A DNA stretch of 64,000 bases from G965197005 sp965197005 (GTDB lineage: Bacteria > Pseudomonadota > Gammaproteobacteria > Pseudomonadales > Oceanobacteraceae): assembly GCA_965197005.1 (NCBI GenBank), contig OZ239982.1, forward strand, positions 124,001 through 188,000, written 5' to 3'. The position numbers and the translations under genes are program-made. This document shows, piece after piece, positions 55,005 through 63,569 of the stretch; position 1 is the stretch's first letter; the number at the start of each line of letters is the position of its first letter. The notes beneath the pieces were generated by a model that saw nothing but the letters and a program-made list of their open reading frames with translations, searched no databases and was not told the DNA's origin.

Positions 55005-55571
55005 ATGAAAAACGCTATTTTAATTTTATTTGTCTCATTAGTCATATCTAAAGCGGCTATAGCAAAAGATATAGAATGGAATATATTAAATATTAAAAAT
55101 ATTAATGAAATTGAAGAAAAAATTAATGAAAGAAAGCAAGCTACAGATGCTAAATCACAAGCAGAGCTAGGTATTTTATATTATCAATTAGCATCAATAC
55201 ATAAACAAAAAGTCAGCATTAAAGCAAAATATTATCTTGAGAGTTATATAGAAAAAAATAAAAAACCTGAGCCTATAATTTTAGCTTTATTAGGCAGCAC
55301 CAAAAGCATGCTTGCAAAAGAAACAAAAAATATAATAGATAAAATTAAATGGGTTAATCGAGGAGCAAGTGATTTAAATGAAGCTGTTATGCTCGATCCC
55401 AATAATATAAAAATACGATTAACAAGAATTCGGGTTTTTTCTAAATTGCCTTCCATATTCAGAAAGAAAAAAACAATATTAAAAGATATTTCTTATTTGC
55501 TTGATAATAAACTTATAAAAGACAAAGACACACGCAATGAACTCATTAAAATAAATAATGATATAAGGTAG
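55005..55571 (+). CDS. Exported TPR-like protein, first gene of an ABC export operon
   Basis: A 188-residue protein with a signal peptide (MKNAILILFVSLVISKAAIA, cleavage before KDIEW). The mature part is helical and charged, with TPR-like stretches (SQAELGILYYQLASIHKQKV and SDLNEAVMLDPNNIKIRLTR). No named family is recognised with certainty. It is 6 bp from the ATPase gene. A periplasmic adaptor or partner role for the ABC system is an inference from position. Confidence 0.65.
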   Translation: MKNAILILFVSLVISKAAIAKDIEWNILNIKNINEIEEKINERKQATDAKSQAELGILYYQLASIHKQKVSIKAKYYLESYIEKNKKPEPIILALLGSTKSMLAKETKNIIDKIKWVNRGASDLNEAVMLDPNNIKIRLTRIRVFSKLPSIFRKKKTILKDISYLLDNKLIKDKDTRNELIKINNDIR

Positions 55572-55577
55572 CAAATA

Positions 55578-56249
55578 ATGGAAAAGCTGATTGATTTTCA
55601 AAATGTTGGAAAGATATTTAATCAGGGAAAATTGAAATTAAAAGCATTAGATGATGTATGTATTTCTATTGAAAGTGGTGAATTTATTGTACTACAAGGC
55701 GCATCTGGTAGTGGCAAAAGTACACTATTAAATATAGCAGGAGGAATACTAAATCCAACATCAGGGAAAGCTTATATTTTAGGTAAAAACTTTTATTCTT
55801 TATCTGATAGAAAACAATCACAACTTAGAAAACAAAGTATTGGTTTTGTTTTTCAGCAATTTTACCTTATACCAAACTTGACTGTTTTTGAAAATATTGA
55901 ATTGCCGCTAAAATTATTAGGATTTAAAGATATATCAAATAAAGTAAATACTATATTGGAGTATTTAGGTCTGGATAAATTTAAAGGACTTAAACCTGCA
56001 CAAATATCAGGAGGGCAACAGCAACGTGTTGCTTTGGCAAGAGCCATAGTAAAAAGCCCTAACTTTTTAATTGCCGACGAACCTACTGCCAGTTTAGATT
56101 CTAAAAATGGTAATATTATTTTAGAGATGCTTAAAAAAATCAATAAAGAAAGTGGTAAAGCCATTATATTAACATCTCACGATTCTGACATTATTCAAAA
56201 ATTAAATCCTGATCGAATTATCAAAATGCAAGACGGTATATTATGCTAG
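55578..56249 (+). CDS. ABC transporter ATP-binding protein, LolD/MacB type
   Basis: A 223-residue ATPase. Walker A GASGSGKST (about 39-47), Q-loop FVFQQFYLIPNLTVFENIELP, signature ISGGQQQRVALARAIV, Walker B FLIADEPTASLDS and switch His in TSHDSDII are all present. The NLTVFENIELPL segment is characteristic of the LolD/FtsE/MacB class. It overlaps the permease gene by 7 bp. Confidence 0.93.
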   Translation: MEKLIDFQNVGKIFNQGKLKLKALDDVCISIESGEFIVLQGASGSGKSTLLNIAGGILNPTSGKAYILGKNFYSLSDRKQSQLRKQSIGFVFQQFYLIPNLTVFENIELPLKLLGFKDISNKVNTILEYLGLDKFKGLKPAQISGGQQQRVALARAIVKSPNFLIADEPTASLDSKNGNIILEMLKKINKESGKAIILTSHDSDIIQKLNPDRIIKMQDGILC

Positions 56250-57466
56250 CTTTTATTTTTAATTTCTCTATCAAAAATGTTTTTCGTAATCAGATACAAA
56301 CATTGATATCTTTATTAGCAATTTGTTCATCAGTTGTTATTTTATTATTTTTCCGTGGTTTTATTGATTTTACTCTAGAAGGATTAAAAGCCAATACAAT
56401 ATCAGAGATTGGGCATGTACAAATTGGTAAAAAAAGCCATTTTGAGCTTGGCGGCGATATTGTTAACAGTACAAGCAATCAGCTTAATGCTAAAGAATAC
56501 CAGTCCATATTACAATCTATATCTGGTATTAATTATATAAAAGCAGTTTCACCACGTTTAAATGGCTCTGGTATTATTGCGCTTAACAATACAAGTTTAT
56601 ATGTTAAATTAACGGGAGTTAACCCAAAACAAGATGAAGAATTTTCCAGTGCTGAAACGATTATTAATGGTCGCCAAGTTCGCAATTCAGATGAGTGTAT
56701 AATAGGAAATTCTCTTTATCAGGCATTAGGAGCAAAGCTATTGCAAGAGCTCACACTACTTTCTACAACAGAATACGGTGGTATAAATGCCGTCACATGC
56801 AAACTTGTTGGTATTGTAGAAACGAGATCCAGAGATTTAGATAAGGTATATACAAAATTACATATAAAAAATTTAAAAAGGCTTTTTGATACAGATAAAT
56901 TAAATTATGTCATGGTATTGTTAGATAGCGACAAACAAATTGAAACCTTTACTAATAAACTTAAAAATAAATTAACAGAAAATATTTATTATCGCACTTG
57001 GGAAGATTTGGCGGAATATTATAAGTCAGTTAAGTCTCTATATGAATCTATTTTTAATATAGCTACTCTTTCTTTAGTTTTTATTATGATATTAAGCATT
57101 TTAAACACAATCAGTATGAGTATTTTTGATCGTCATAATGAGATTGGTATGTTACGTGCAATAGGTATGAGCAAACAACAAATATTCAGTCATCTTTTTA
57201 TTGAGGGTACAGTTCTTGGTTTACTTGGCGCATTTTTTGGAACGCTTATTGGAGTGGGCATAATCAGTTATATTAATTATTTAGGCGGCATTTCCATGCC
57301 GCCAGCACCTGGTATGACTTCTGGTTATGACGTTATTATAAAAGTGAGTCCATATAGTGTTAAATTGGCATTTATTATGTCCATAAGTTCTGCCATATTT
57401 GCTACCTTTTATCCTGCGCATAAAGCAACTCAAAAAGAGATTGTCTTTTCTATAAATAAGAGATAA
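56243..57466 (+). CDS. ABC transporter permease, LolC/E-MacB type (FtsX family)
   Basis: A 407-residue protein with the type VII ABC layout: one helix at about 20-38, a large periplasmic domain (about 45-265), then three helices at about 270-400. NEIGMLRAIGMSKQQIFSHLFIEG is the coupling helix of the FtsX family. Type VII transporters work by mechanotransmission on periplasmic substrates such as lipoproteins. One permease gene is present, so the complex would be a homodimer. Confidence 0.92.
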   Translation: MLAFIFNFSIKNVFRNQIQTLISLLAICSSVVILLFFRGFIDFTLEGLKANTISEIGHVQIGKKSHFELGGDIVNSTSNQLNAKEYQSILQSISGINYIKAVSPRLNGSGIIALNNTSLYVKLTGVNPKQDEEFSSAETIINGRQVRNSDECIIGNSLYQALGAKLLQELTLLSTTEYGGINAVTCKLVGIVETRSRDLDKVYTKLHIKNLKRLFDTDKLNYVMVLLDSDKQIETFTNKLKNKLTENIYYRTWEDLAEYYKSVKSLYESIFNIATLSLVFIMILSILNTISMSIFDRHNEIGMLRAIGMSKQQIFSHLFIEGTVLGLLGAFFGTLIGVGIISYINYLGGISMPPAPGMTSGYDVIIKVSPYSVKLAFIMSISSAIFATFYPAHKATQKEIVFSINKR

Positions 57467-57469
57467 ATC

Positions 57470-58174
57470 ATGAAAAAAATTATTATATTAATATTTTTAT
57501 GTATAAGTAACTTTGTCTACTCAACTCCTAATGCAGATAGGTTATTTGCAATCGCTGATAAAATCAATCAGCTAGATAATAAAATGCAATTTAAGGTTGC
57601 CGTAAAAACAAATAACCGAGATTATTTATTTGATGTTTTTATCAGTAATGAAAACAGTATTGTTAAATACTTGAAACCTAGTAAAGACAAAGGGAAAAAA
57701 ATTCTTGCTAAAGGAATGGATATGTGGATTTTTATTCCCAGTGGTAAAAGACCTATTCGTATCTCGCCACAACAACGCTTAATTGGTAGTGTGTCAAATA
57801 TTGATGTTGCTAGAATTTCTTTAGGAGTTGATTACTATGCTAGCGAAGTTTTTTCTTCCAGCCATAATAAGAAAAAAGCATGGTTATTAAGACTAAAAAG
57901 CAAAAATAAGAAATCTTTATATGCACAAGCCGATTTATTGATTGAAGTAGGCACTTACAAACCTAAATCAGCTATTTTTTATACTCAAAGCGGCAAAGCA
58001 AGTAAAAAAATAATTTTTTCAGGATATAAAAATATTAAAGGAAAACAGATTGCAACCACACGGACAATCATTGACTTACTGACAGGCAATAAATCAACTC
58101 TTACGTATTTAAAATTTAAAAAGTCCAAGATATCAGATGAATATTTTCAAATTAATTCTTTTGCTTTTTTCTAG
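57470..58174 (+). CDS. LolA-like outer-membrane lipoprotein-sorting protein
   Basis: A 234-residue exported protein with a signal peptide (MKKIIILIFLCISNFVYS). The mature part has the pattern of the LolA-like sorting proteins that accompany MacB/LolCDE-type or RND transporters: KGKKILAKGMDMWIFIPSGK followed by RPIRISPQQRLIGSVSNID. It would shuttle a lipidated or hydrophobic cargo across the periplasm. It starts 3 bp after the permease gene and overlaps the next gene by 38 bp. Confidence 0.82.
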   Translation: MKKIIILIFLCISNFVYSTPNADRLFAIADKINQLDNKMQFKVAVKTNNRDYLFDVFISNENSIVKYLKPSKDKGKKILAKGMDMWIFIPSGKRPIRISPQQRLIGSVSNIDVARISLGVDYYASEVFSSSHNKKKAWLLRLKSKNKKSLYAQADLLIEVGTYKPKSAIFYTQSGKASKKIIFSGYKNIKGKQIATTRTIIDLLTGNKSTLTYLKFKKSKISDEYFQINSFAFF

Positions 58175-59177
58175 TTTTTTCATTATTCCATTTTTTGCGT
58201 GTACACAAGCAAATACTGATTTTGATATAAACTTAAGTAATGTGTTTGTATTAGAAAAACAAAAATCAAAAAATATGAGTAAAGTAAAAGCTGAAATAGA
58301 TTATGAAAAGATTAAGGTCAATGGTAGCTTTATGTTAAAAATAGAAAATTCCTTAATATCATCAAAAGTTAATGAACTTTATGCTGATGTTTTTGTTGGT
58401 AATGGATACATTACAATAGGAAAAAAATTTATATTAAGTGGACAATCTTATTTTTATAATCCTTCTAACTTTATAAACCTAACTCGTTATTATAAAAATA
58501 CGTACCCAAATAACATAAAATATTTTGACATAATTGGAAATAATTTTATTAGGTACACAAAACTACTTAAAGGTAGTTCTTTATCTCTTTATTTTTATCC
58601 TGATGAGAAATCAGGTCAAATTGATATAACAAAAGATTTTTATAACCAGAATATGGATATTTCTATTGATTTATTCTGGCAGAAGAAGGAGGGAATGAAA
58701 CTAGGGCTAAATAGTTCTAAATTAATCGGCGAAAACACCCTAATATATACTGAAACTGCATATACAAAAATGACTGTACTAAATGACTATAAAATGCCCA
58801 ATAATATTTATTTTATTTCTGGTATGCAGTACACAACTACGGGAGGATGCAGTATTAATGCAGAATATTACTATCATAATAAGAGACTTACACTAAATCA
58901 GGTAATTACAGCAAAGGGTAAGATTCCTGCCAACGCACTTCAGCTTATGGCATTTAGAGGCAATATATTATTTTTTAATATTAGAGATATTAATTTACAC
59001 CCTAAGACAAACCTCAATTTTTCTTATGCTAAGGGTGTGGAGAGCAACCTTAATAGTTTTTCTCCATTATTAAAAATAGCATTAAACGAATATATAGATA
59101 TTTATGCAAAAGCCCAATTTGACTTAAATTCCAACTTTCAACCTAACTGGTTAGTAGGCATAAAAGGGGTATGGTAG
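58137..59177 (+). CDS. Exported protein, predicted outer-membrane beta-barrel
   Basis: A 346-residue protein with a signal peptide (MNIFKLILLLFSSFFIIPFFACTQA). The Cys in FFACTQ resembles a lipobox but is not a clean one. The mature chain alternates hydrophobic and polar residues over many short strands, is rich in Tyr, Asn and Ser, and ends with a Trp (GIKGVW), as barrel C-termini often do. No family is recognised. As the last gene of the LysR-ABC-LolA-like unit it may be the outer-membrane end of the pathway. Confidence 0.65.
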   Translation: MNIFKLILLLFSSFFIIPFFACTQANTDFDINLSNVFVLEKQKSKNMSKVKAEIDYEKIKVNGSFMLKIENSLISSKVNELYADVFVGNGYITIGKKFILSGQSYFYNPSNFINLTRYYKNTYPNNIKYFDIIGNNFIRYTKLLKGSSLSLYFYPDEKSGQIDITKDFYNQNMDISIDLFWQKKEGMKLGLNSSKLIGENTLIYTETAYTKMTVLNDYKMPNNIYFISGMQYTTTGGCSINAEYYYHNKRLTLNQVITAKGKIPANALQLMAFRGNILFFNIRDINLHPKTNLNFSYAKGVESNLNSFSPLLKIALNEYIDIYAKAQFDLNSNFQPNWLVGIKGVW

Positions 59178-59187
59178 ACGTTGTCAG

Positions 59188-59559
59188 TTAAGTCAACTGC
59201 AAACCGCCTTTCGCTTGCATTAGCAAACTCAATACGTCATCGGCACTGATTACGACCATGCGAGGGTCAAGTGCTTGCTCATCAACATGGTTATGCACCA
59301 TACAGGCTTTGCATACGGCAATTTGCCCACCTTGTTGTAAAAAACTTTCAAGCAAAGTGCTAACGGGCATAAAGGGGGTGCCGATATCTAACCCATCGGT
59401 TGCGCCTTTAATACCTAAATGTACCGCATCAACCATTAAAATAATGGTAGCAGAATGCCCATGCTCAAGGGCTTTAACCCCTAAAGTAAAGGCGACGGTT
59501 ACTTTGTTGGGGTCGTTGGCTTGGTCAAAAAGGGTGCTGACAAAATCGGTATGTTGCAT
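59188..59559 (-). CDS. DsrE-family protein
   Basis: A 123-residue protein with the DsrE/F fold pattern: an N-terminal NKVTVAFTLGVKALEHGH, a TIILMVDAVHLGIKGA segment and a Cys-containing loop GGQIAVCKACMVHNHV, where DsrE-like proteins carry the persulfide-binding Cys. Likely a small cytoplasmic sulfur-relay or peroxiredoxin-like protein. Monocistronic; converges with the outer-membrane-protein gene and lies downstream of the sulfate importer on the same strand. Confidence 0.82.
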   Translation of the reverse strand: MQHTDFVSTLFDQANDPNKVTVAFTLGVKALEHGHSATIILMVDAVHLGIKGATDGLDIGTPFMPVSTLLESFLQQGGQIAVCKACMVHNHVDEQALDPRMVVISADDVLSLLMQAKGGLQLT

Positions 59560-59629
59560 GTTTTCTCCAGATAAAATAATAAATACGAAAGCGTATATTA
59601 GAGCATTCTAATTTAATCGGCAAGCACCT

Positions 59630-60760
59630 TTAAGCAATCTCACTTAAATGCATGCTAGAGGCTTTTTCACTATGCCATATTAGGTTAGTAGGCACTTGCT
59701 TTTCATCTGTAAATAAGTGCCCAATGCGTGGTTTTACATAGCATATATCGCCTTTTTTAAACTGTAGCTGGCTGTGCTCTGCATGCGAGAGTACCAATTC
59801 CCAAGCATTGTCTAGCGGTAAGTTTTCCGCACTTAAACTAATTCGAATTTCTGCCCCTACAGGGCTGATGTTCTGTACGCTAAATCGTAAGTTATTACTC
59901 ACATCAGGGGTTTTGCTGGGGGCTAATTCATGGGTGCGAAAATACAAATCCCCAGAGCTTGCTTCATAGGTAGTAGGCAGATTAAAAAATGCATCGGAAT
60001 TAATCAGTTGTTGACCTTGCAGTACACCTTTAAAACGGTTAACGGCACCTAAAAAATCAAATACAAAGCGGTTGGCAGGCTTGGCAAACAGCTCGGTGGG
60101 GCTGGCGATTTGTTCAATTTTGCCGTTATTTAAAATGGCAACCCGATCGGCAACTTCAAAGGCTTCTTCTTGGTCGTGGGTCACAAAAATACTGGTAAAT
60201 CCTAAATTTTGATGTAGCTCTCTAAGCCAATGGCGTAAATCTTGACGCACCTTTGCATCGAGTGCGCCAAAGGGTTCATCAAGAAGTAGTACGTTAGGCT
60301 CAGTAGCCAGTGCTCTGGCAAGCGCAACACGCTGTTTTTGTCCACCTGATAGCTGTGCAGGATAACGCTTGGCAAGATGCTCAAGCTGTATCATCTGTAA
60401 GAGTTCACGCACTTTAGCACCAATAGCGGCTTTACTTGGACGCTGTTTTCGTGGCAATACGGTTAAACCAAAGGCAATGTTATCGGCAACGCTCATGTGC
60501 TCAAACAGAGCGTAATGCTGAAACATAAACCCAATTTTACGTTCTCTGACATGCACATGGGTAACATCACGCTGTGCAAAAAACAACTTGCCTTGTTCAC
60601 AAGACTCAAGCCCTGCCAACATACGCAATAAGGTGGTCTTGCCTGAACCAGACGGCCCTAATAAGGCTAACATTTCCCCTTGCTCAATAATTAAATCAAG
60701 CGGGGCTAATACTTGGGTTTGCTGAAAGCGTTTACTCACTTGTTGTAGTTGAATGCTCAT
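59630..60760 (-). CDS. cysA: Sulfate/thiosulfate ABC transporter ATP-binding protein
   Basis: A 376-residue ATPase. Walker A GPSGSGKTT, signature LSGGQKQRVALARAL, Walker B VLLLDEPFGALDAKVRQDLR and switch VTHDQEEAFEVADRV are complete; residues from about 240 form the TOBE-like regulatory domain of the CysA family. The open frame extends 85 codons upstream in the shadow of cysW; ATG 60760 is chosen because it overlaps the cysW stop as ATGA and starts MSIQLQQVSKRF. Confidence 0.95.
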   Translation of the reverse strand: MSIQLQQVSKRFQQTQVLAPLDLIIEQGEMLALLGPSGSGKTTLLRMLAGLESCEQGKLFFAQRDVTHVHVRERKIGFMFQHYALFEHMSVADNIAFGLTVLPRKQRPSKAAIGAKVRELLQMIQLEHLAKRYPAQLSGGQKQRVALARALATEPNVLLLDEPFGALDAKVRQDLRHWLRELHQNLGFTSIFVTHDQEEAFEVADRVAILNNGKIEQIASPTELFAKPANRFVFDFLGAVNRFKGVLQGQQLINSDAFFNLPTTYEASSGDLYFRTHELAPSKTPDVSNNLRFSVQNISPVGAEIRISLSAENLPLDNAWELVLSHAEHSQLQFKKGDICYVKPRIGHLFTDEKQVPTNLIWHSEKASSMHLSEIA

Positions 60761-61602
60761 AAGCTCTCCTTTAAAAGGCGGCGTTGTTGTTGCCATTGTA
60801 TATAGGTTTTTAGAAATAGGGTCAGCAGTGCCATTAATGCCAGTAATGAGGCGGCGGCAAAGGCGGCTGCAGATTGATAGTCTTGATATAACAGCTCTAC
60901 ATGTAAAGGCAAGGTGTTGGTTTCTCCACGAATATTGCCCGAAACCACGGATACCGCACCAAACTCGCCCACGGCTCTGGCGTTGGTTAAAATCACTCCA
61001 TAAAGCAATGCCCATTTAATCTTAGGCAAGCTGACCCGATAAAACAGTTGCCAAGGTGATGCGCCTAAAATAATTGCGGCTTCTTCTTCCTCTTTGCCCT
61101 GTTGCTGCATAAGAGGAATAAGCTCTCTGGCAACAAATGGGCTGGTGACAAATAGGGTGACTAGTAAAATACCAGGCCAAGCAAACATAATTTGTATGTC
61201 TGCAGCGTATAAAGGCGCACCAATTAACCCTTGGTTGCCATAGAGTAATAAATACAAAAGCCCTGCCACCACAGGAGAGATGGCAAAAGGAATATCAATG
61301 GCGGTCAATAACAGTTTGCGCCCTACAAATTCAAACTTAGTGACACTCCATGCCAGTAAGACCCCAAAAAATAAATTAATTGGTACGGTTAATGCGCTAA
61401 TCAGTAGGGTTAAGCCAATGGCACTTAAACTATCGCTGGTGGTTAAAGCGGTAAAATAACTGCTTAAGCCTACGGATAATGCCTGATAAAAAATAGCCAT
61501 TAAGGGCAATAATAAAAATAAAGCCGATAACAACAAAGCCAGAGTAATGAGTAAGCCCTTACTCAAGCCCGAGCCTGCTACTTGTTGATGTGCTTTGTTC
61601 AT
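60757..61602 (-). CDS. cysW: Sulfate ABC transporter permease CysW
   Basis: A 281-residue permease with six membrane segments. The EAA-type coupling motif is visible as EEEAAIILGASPWQLFYRVSLPKIKW, then ARAVGEFGAVSVVSGNIRGET, typical of CysW. It forms the heterodimeric pore with CysT. ATGA overlaps join it to both neighbours. Confidence 0.95.
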   Translation of the reverse strand: MNKAHQQVAGSGLSKGLLITLALLLSALFLLLPLMAIFYQALSVGLSSYFTALTTSDSLSAIGLTLLISALTVPINLFFGVLLAWSVTKFEFVGRKLLLTAIDIPFAISPVVAGLLYLLLYGNQGLIGAPLYAADIQIMFAWPGILLVTLFVTSPFVARELIPLMQQQGKEEEEAAIILGASPWQLFYRVSLPKIKWALLYGVILTNARAVGEFGAVSVVSGNIRGETNTLPLHVELLYQDYQSAAAFAAASLLALMALLTLFLKTYIQWQQQRRLLKESL

Positions 61603-62456
61603 AGACTGCTACCTTGCAAACGCTGTAAAAATCGGCTTTGCCACAGGTTAATTAAAAACAGTAATAATAAAGAGGCCATCAGCACCACCGAGGCGATGGC
61701 ACTGGCGGCGGCAAAATCAAATTCTTGGAGGCGCACAAAAATCATCAAGGAGGTAATCTCGCTCAGATAGGGCATATTACCTGCGATAAAAATAACGGCA
61801 CCAAACTCGCCTAAACTGCGAGTAAAAGACAGTGCCACACCCGTTATCAAAGCGGGCATTAGGGTAGGTAAAATCACTTTAAAAAATACCTGCGTATCGC
61901 TCGCCCCAAGGGTTAACGCTGCTTCTTGATGGGTGTAAGGCATTTCCTCTAAAACTGGTTGTAATGTGCGCACTACAAACGGAATACTGGTAAATGCCAT
62001 TGCCACAAAAATCCCCAAAGGCGTGTAGACGACTTTAATGCCTAACATGCTAAAAAACGCACCTAACCAGCCGTTTTCTGCATACAAGGTTGCTAAGGTA
62101 ATGCCTGCTACCGCTGTTGGTAAGGCAAATGGCAAATCAATTAGAGAGTCTAAAAGACGACGTCCCAAAAACTGATAACGCACCAGCACCCATGCCAACA
62201 GCAAACCAAACAGACCATTAAACAAAGAGGCAAACAATGCCGCTTGTAAGGTAACTTGATAACTTGCCACTACCCGAGCGTCACTGATAATACCCCAATA
62301 CTGCGCCCAACTCATGTCACTGGTATGCGCTACCAAACCACTAAGCGGTAATAAAATAATTAAGCTAACAAACAGCAAAGAGAGACCAAGGCTTAAACCA
62401 AGCCCTGGCAATACACTAAATTGTTGCAACTTAAAAGGCAGAGAAAGTGCTTTCAT
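61599..62456 (-). CDS. cysT: Sulfate ABC transporter permease CysT (CysU)
   Basis: A 285-residue permease with six membrane segments. It has FALPTAVAGITLATLY, the coupling motif QEAALTLGASDTQVFFKVILPTLMPA, and TRSLGEFGAVIFIAGNMPY, typical of CysT/CysU. It begins MKALSLPFKLQQFSVLPG. It lies 3 bp after the binding-protein gene. Confidence 0.95.
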   Translation of the reverse strand: MKALSLPFKLQQFSVLPGLGLSLGLSLLFVSLIILLPLSGLVAHTSDMSWAQYWGIISDARVVASYQVTLQAALFASLFNGLFGLLLAWVLVRYQFLGRRLLDSLIDLPFALPTAVAGITLATLYAENGWLGAFFSMLGIKVVYTPLGIFVAMAFTSIPFVVRTLQPVLEEMPYTHQEAALTLGASDTQVFFKVILPTLMPALITGVALSFTRSLGEFGAVIFIAGNMPYLSEITSLMIFVRLQEFDFAAASAIASVVLMASLLLLFLINLWQSRFLQRLQGSSL

Positions 62457-62459
62457 GGC

Positions 62460-63452
62460 TTAACGCTGTTGTAGTTTATCCAACTTAGCACCTGAGGCAA
62501 AATGCACCTGCATGGCTTGTTGCCAGCTACCAGCAATTTTTTCTACAGTCAGCAGCTTAACTTGTGGAAAATGCTGTGCAAATTTTTGTTTTACTTCAGG
62601 GTGATGCACCCGATAGTTAAAGCCTGCTAACAGGGTTTGAGCGGGTTTACTATACAGGTATTCCAGATAGGCTTTGGCAACCTCTGAGGTTTGATTTTTC
62701 TTTACATTACGGTCTATCCAAGCCACAGGAAATTCTGCCAAAATCGAAGTTTTAGGCACAATCACCTCATAACCGCCCTCTTTATATTGGTTTTTAATGT
62801 TATTTACCTCGGATTCAAAGGTGATTAAAACATCACCAATATTGCGTTCCACAAAGGTTGTCGTCGCTCCTCGCCCGCCTGTATCAAATACTTTTACATT
62901 AGCCAAAAACTGCTGCATAAACGCATCAATATCTTGCTTCTGGGTAAAGGTATCTTGAGCAAAGCCCAGTGCCGCCAAATAGGTATAACGCCCATTGCCA
63001 GAAGTTTTAGGGTTAGGGAAGATAATTTGCACCTGCTTTTTAACCAAGTCGTCCCAATTATGGATATTTTTAGGATTGCCTTTACGCACCAAAAAAGCAG
63101 TGGTAGAAAAATATGGAGAGCTGTTATTGGCTAGGCGACTTTTCCAGTTCGCCGCAATTAGCTTGCCTTTATCGTGCAACACTTGCACATCAGTGACCTG
63201 ATTGAAGGTCACAATATCGGCGGATAACCCTTGCAAAATAGCCCGTGCCTGTTTAGATGAGCCAGCGTGAGATTGTTTAATCACAACCTGTTTGCCTGTT
63301 TTTTTCTGCCAATGCTCAATAAACATAGGGTTATATTGAGCAAACAGCTCCCGTGCAATATCGTAAGAGGTATTCAGCAGCACCTGTTCTTTAGCATGAA
63401 CAGAGAGACTCAATAGCAAACTGAAACTCAGAAAAATGGCTTTATATAACAT
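62460..63452 (-). CDS. sbp: Periplasmic sulfate/thiosulfate-binding protein
   Basis: A 330-residue protein with a signal peptide (MLYKAIFLSFSLLLSLSVHA, cleavage before KEQVLL). Family motifs are LLNTSYDIARELF, QSHAGSSKQARAI, ADIVTFNQVTDV, NPKTSGNGRYTYLAA and FDTGGRGATTTFVERNIGDVL. It captures sulfate or thiosulfate for CysTWA; Sbp and CysP cannot be told apart here. First gene of the operon; the 117-bp gap upstream should carry its promoter. Confidence 0.94.
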   Translation of the reverse strand: MLYKAIFLSFSLLLSLSVHAKEQVLLNTSYDIARELFAQYNPMFIEHWQKKTGKQVVIKQSHAGSSKQARAILQGLSADIVTFNQVTDVQVLHDKGKLIAANWKSRLANNSSPYFSTTAFLVRKGNPKNIHNWDDLVKKQVQIIFPNPKTSGNGRYTYLAALGFAQDTFTQKQDIDAFMQQFLANVKVFDTGGRGATTTFVERNIGDVLITFESEVNNIKNQYKEGGYEVIVPKTSILAEFPVAWIDRNVKKNQTSEVAKAYLEYLYSKPAQTLLAGFNYRVHHPEVKQKFAQHFPQVKLLTVEKIAGSWQQAMQVHFASGAKLDKLQQR

Positions 63453-63569
63453 AATGGCTTCCTATATAACTAAAAGAAATAATGAATTAGACAGCAACTA
63501 TTTTACAGTTATATAAAAATTATCCAATAGGTCGCTTAGACTTTGTGGTTATAGCCTAAGAGCATTTGG

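Noticed and set aside
60761..61015. N-terminal extension of CysA by 85 residues
   Set aside because: The extension is the shadow of cysW in another frame; the ATGA overlap at 60757-60760 gives the family start.
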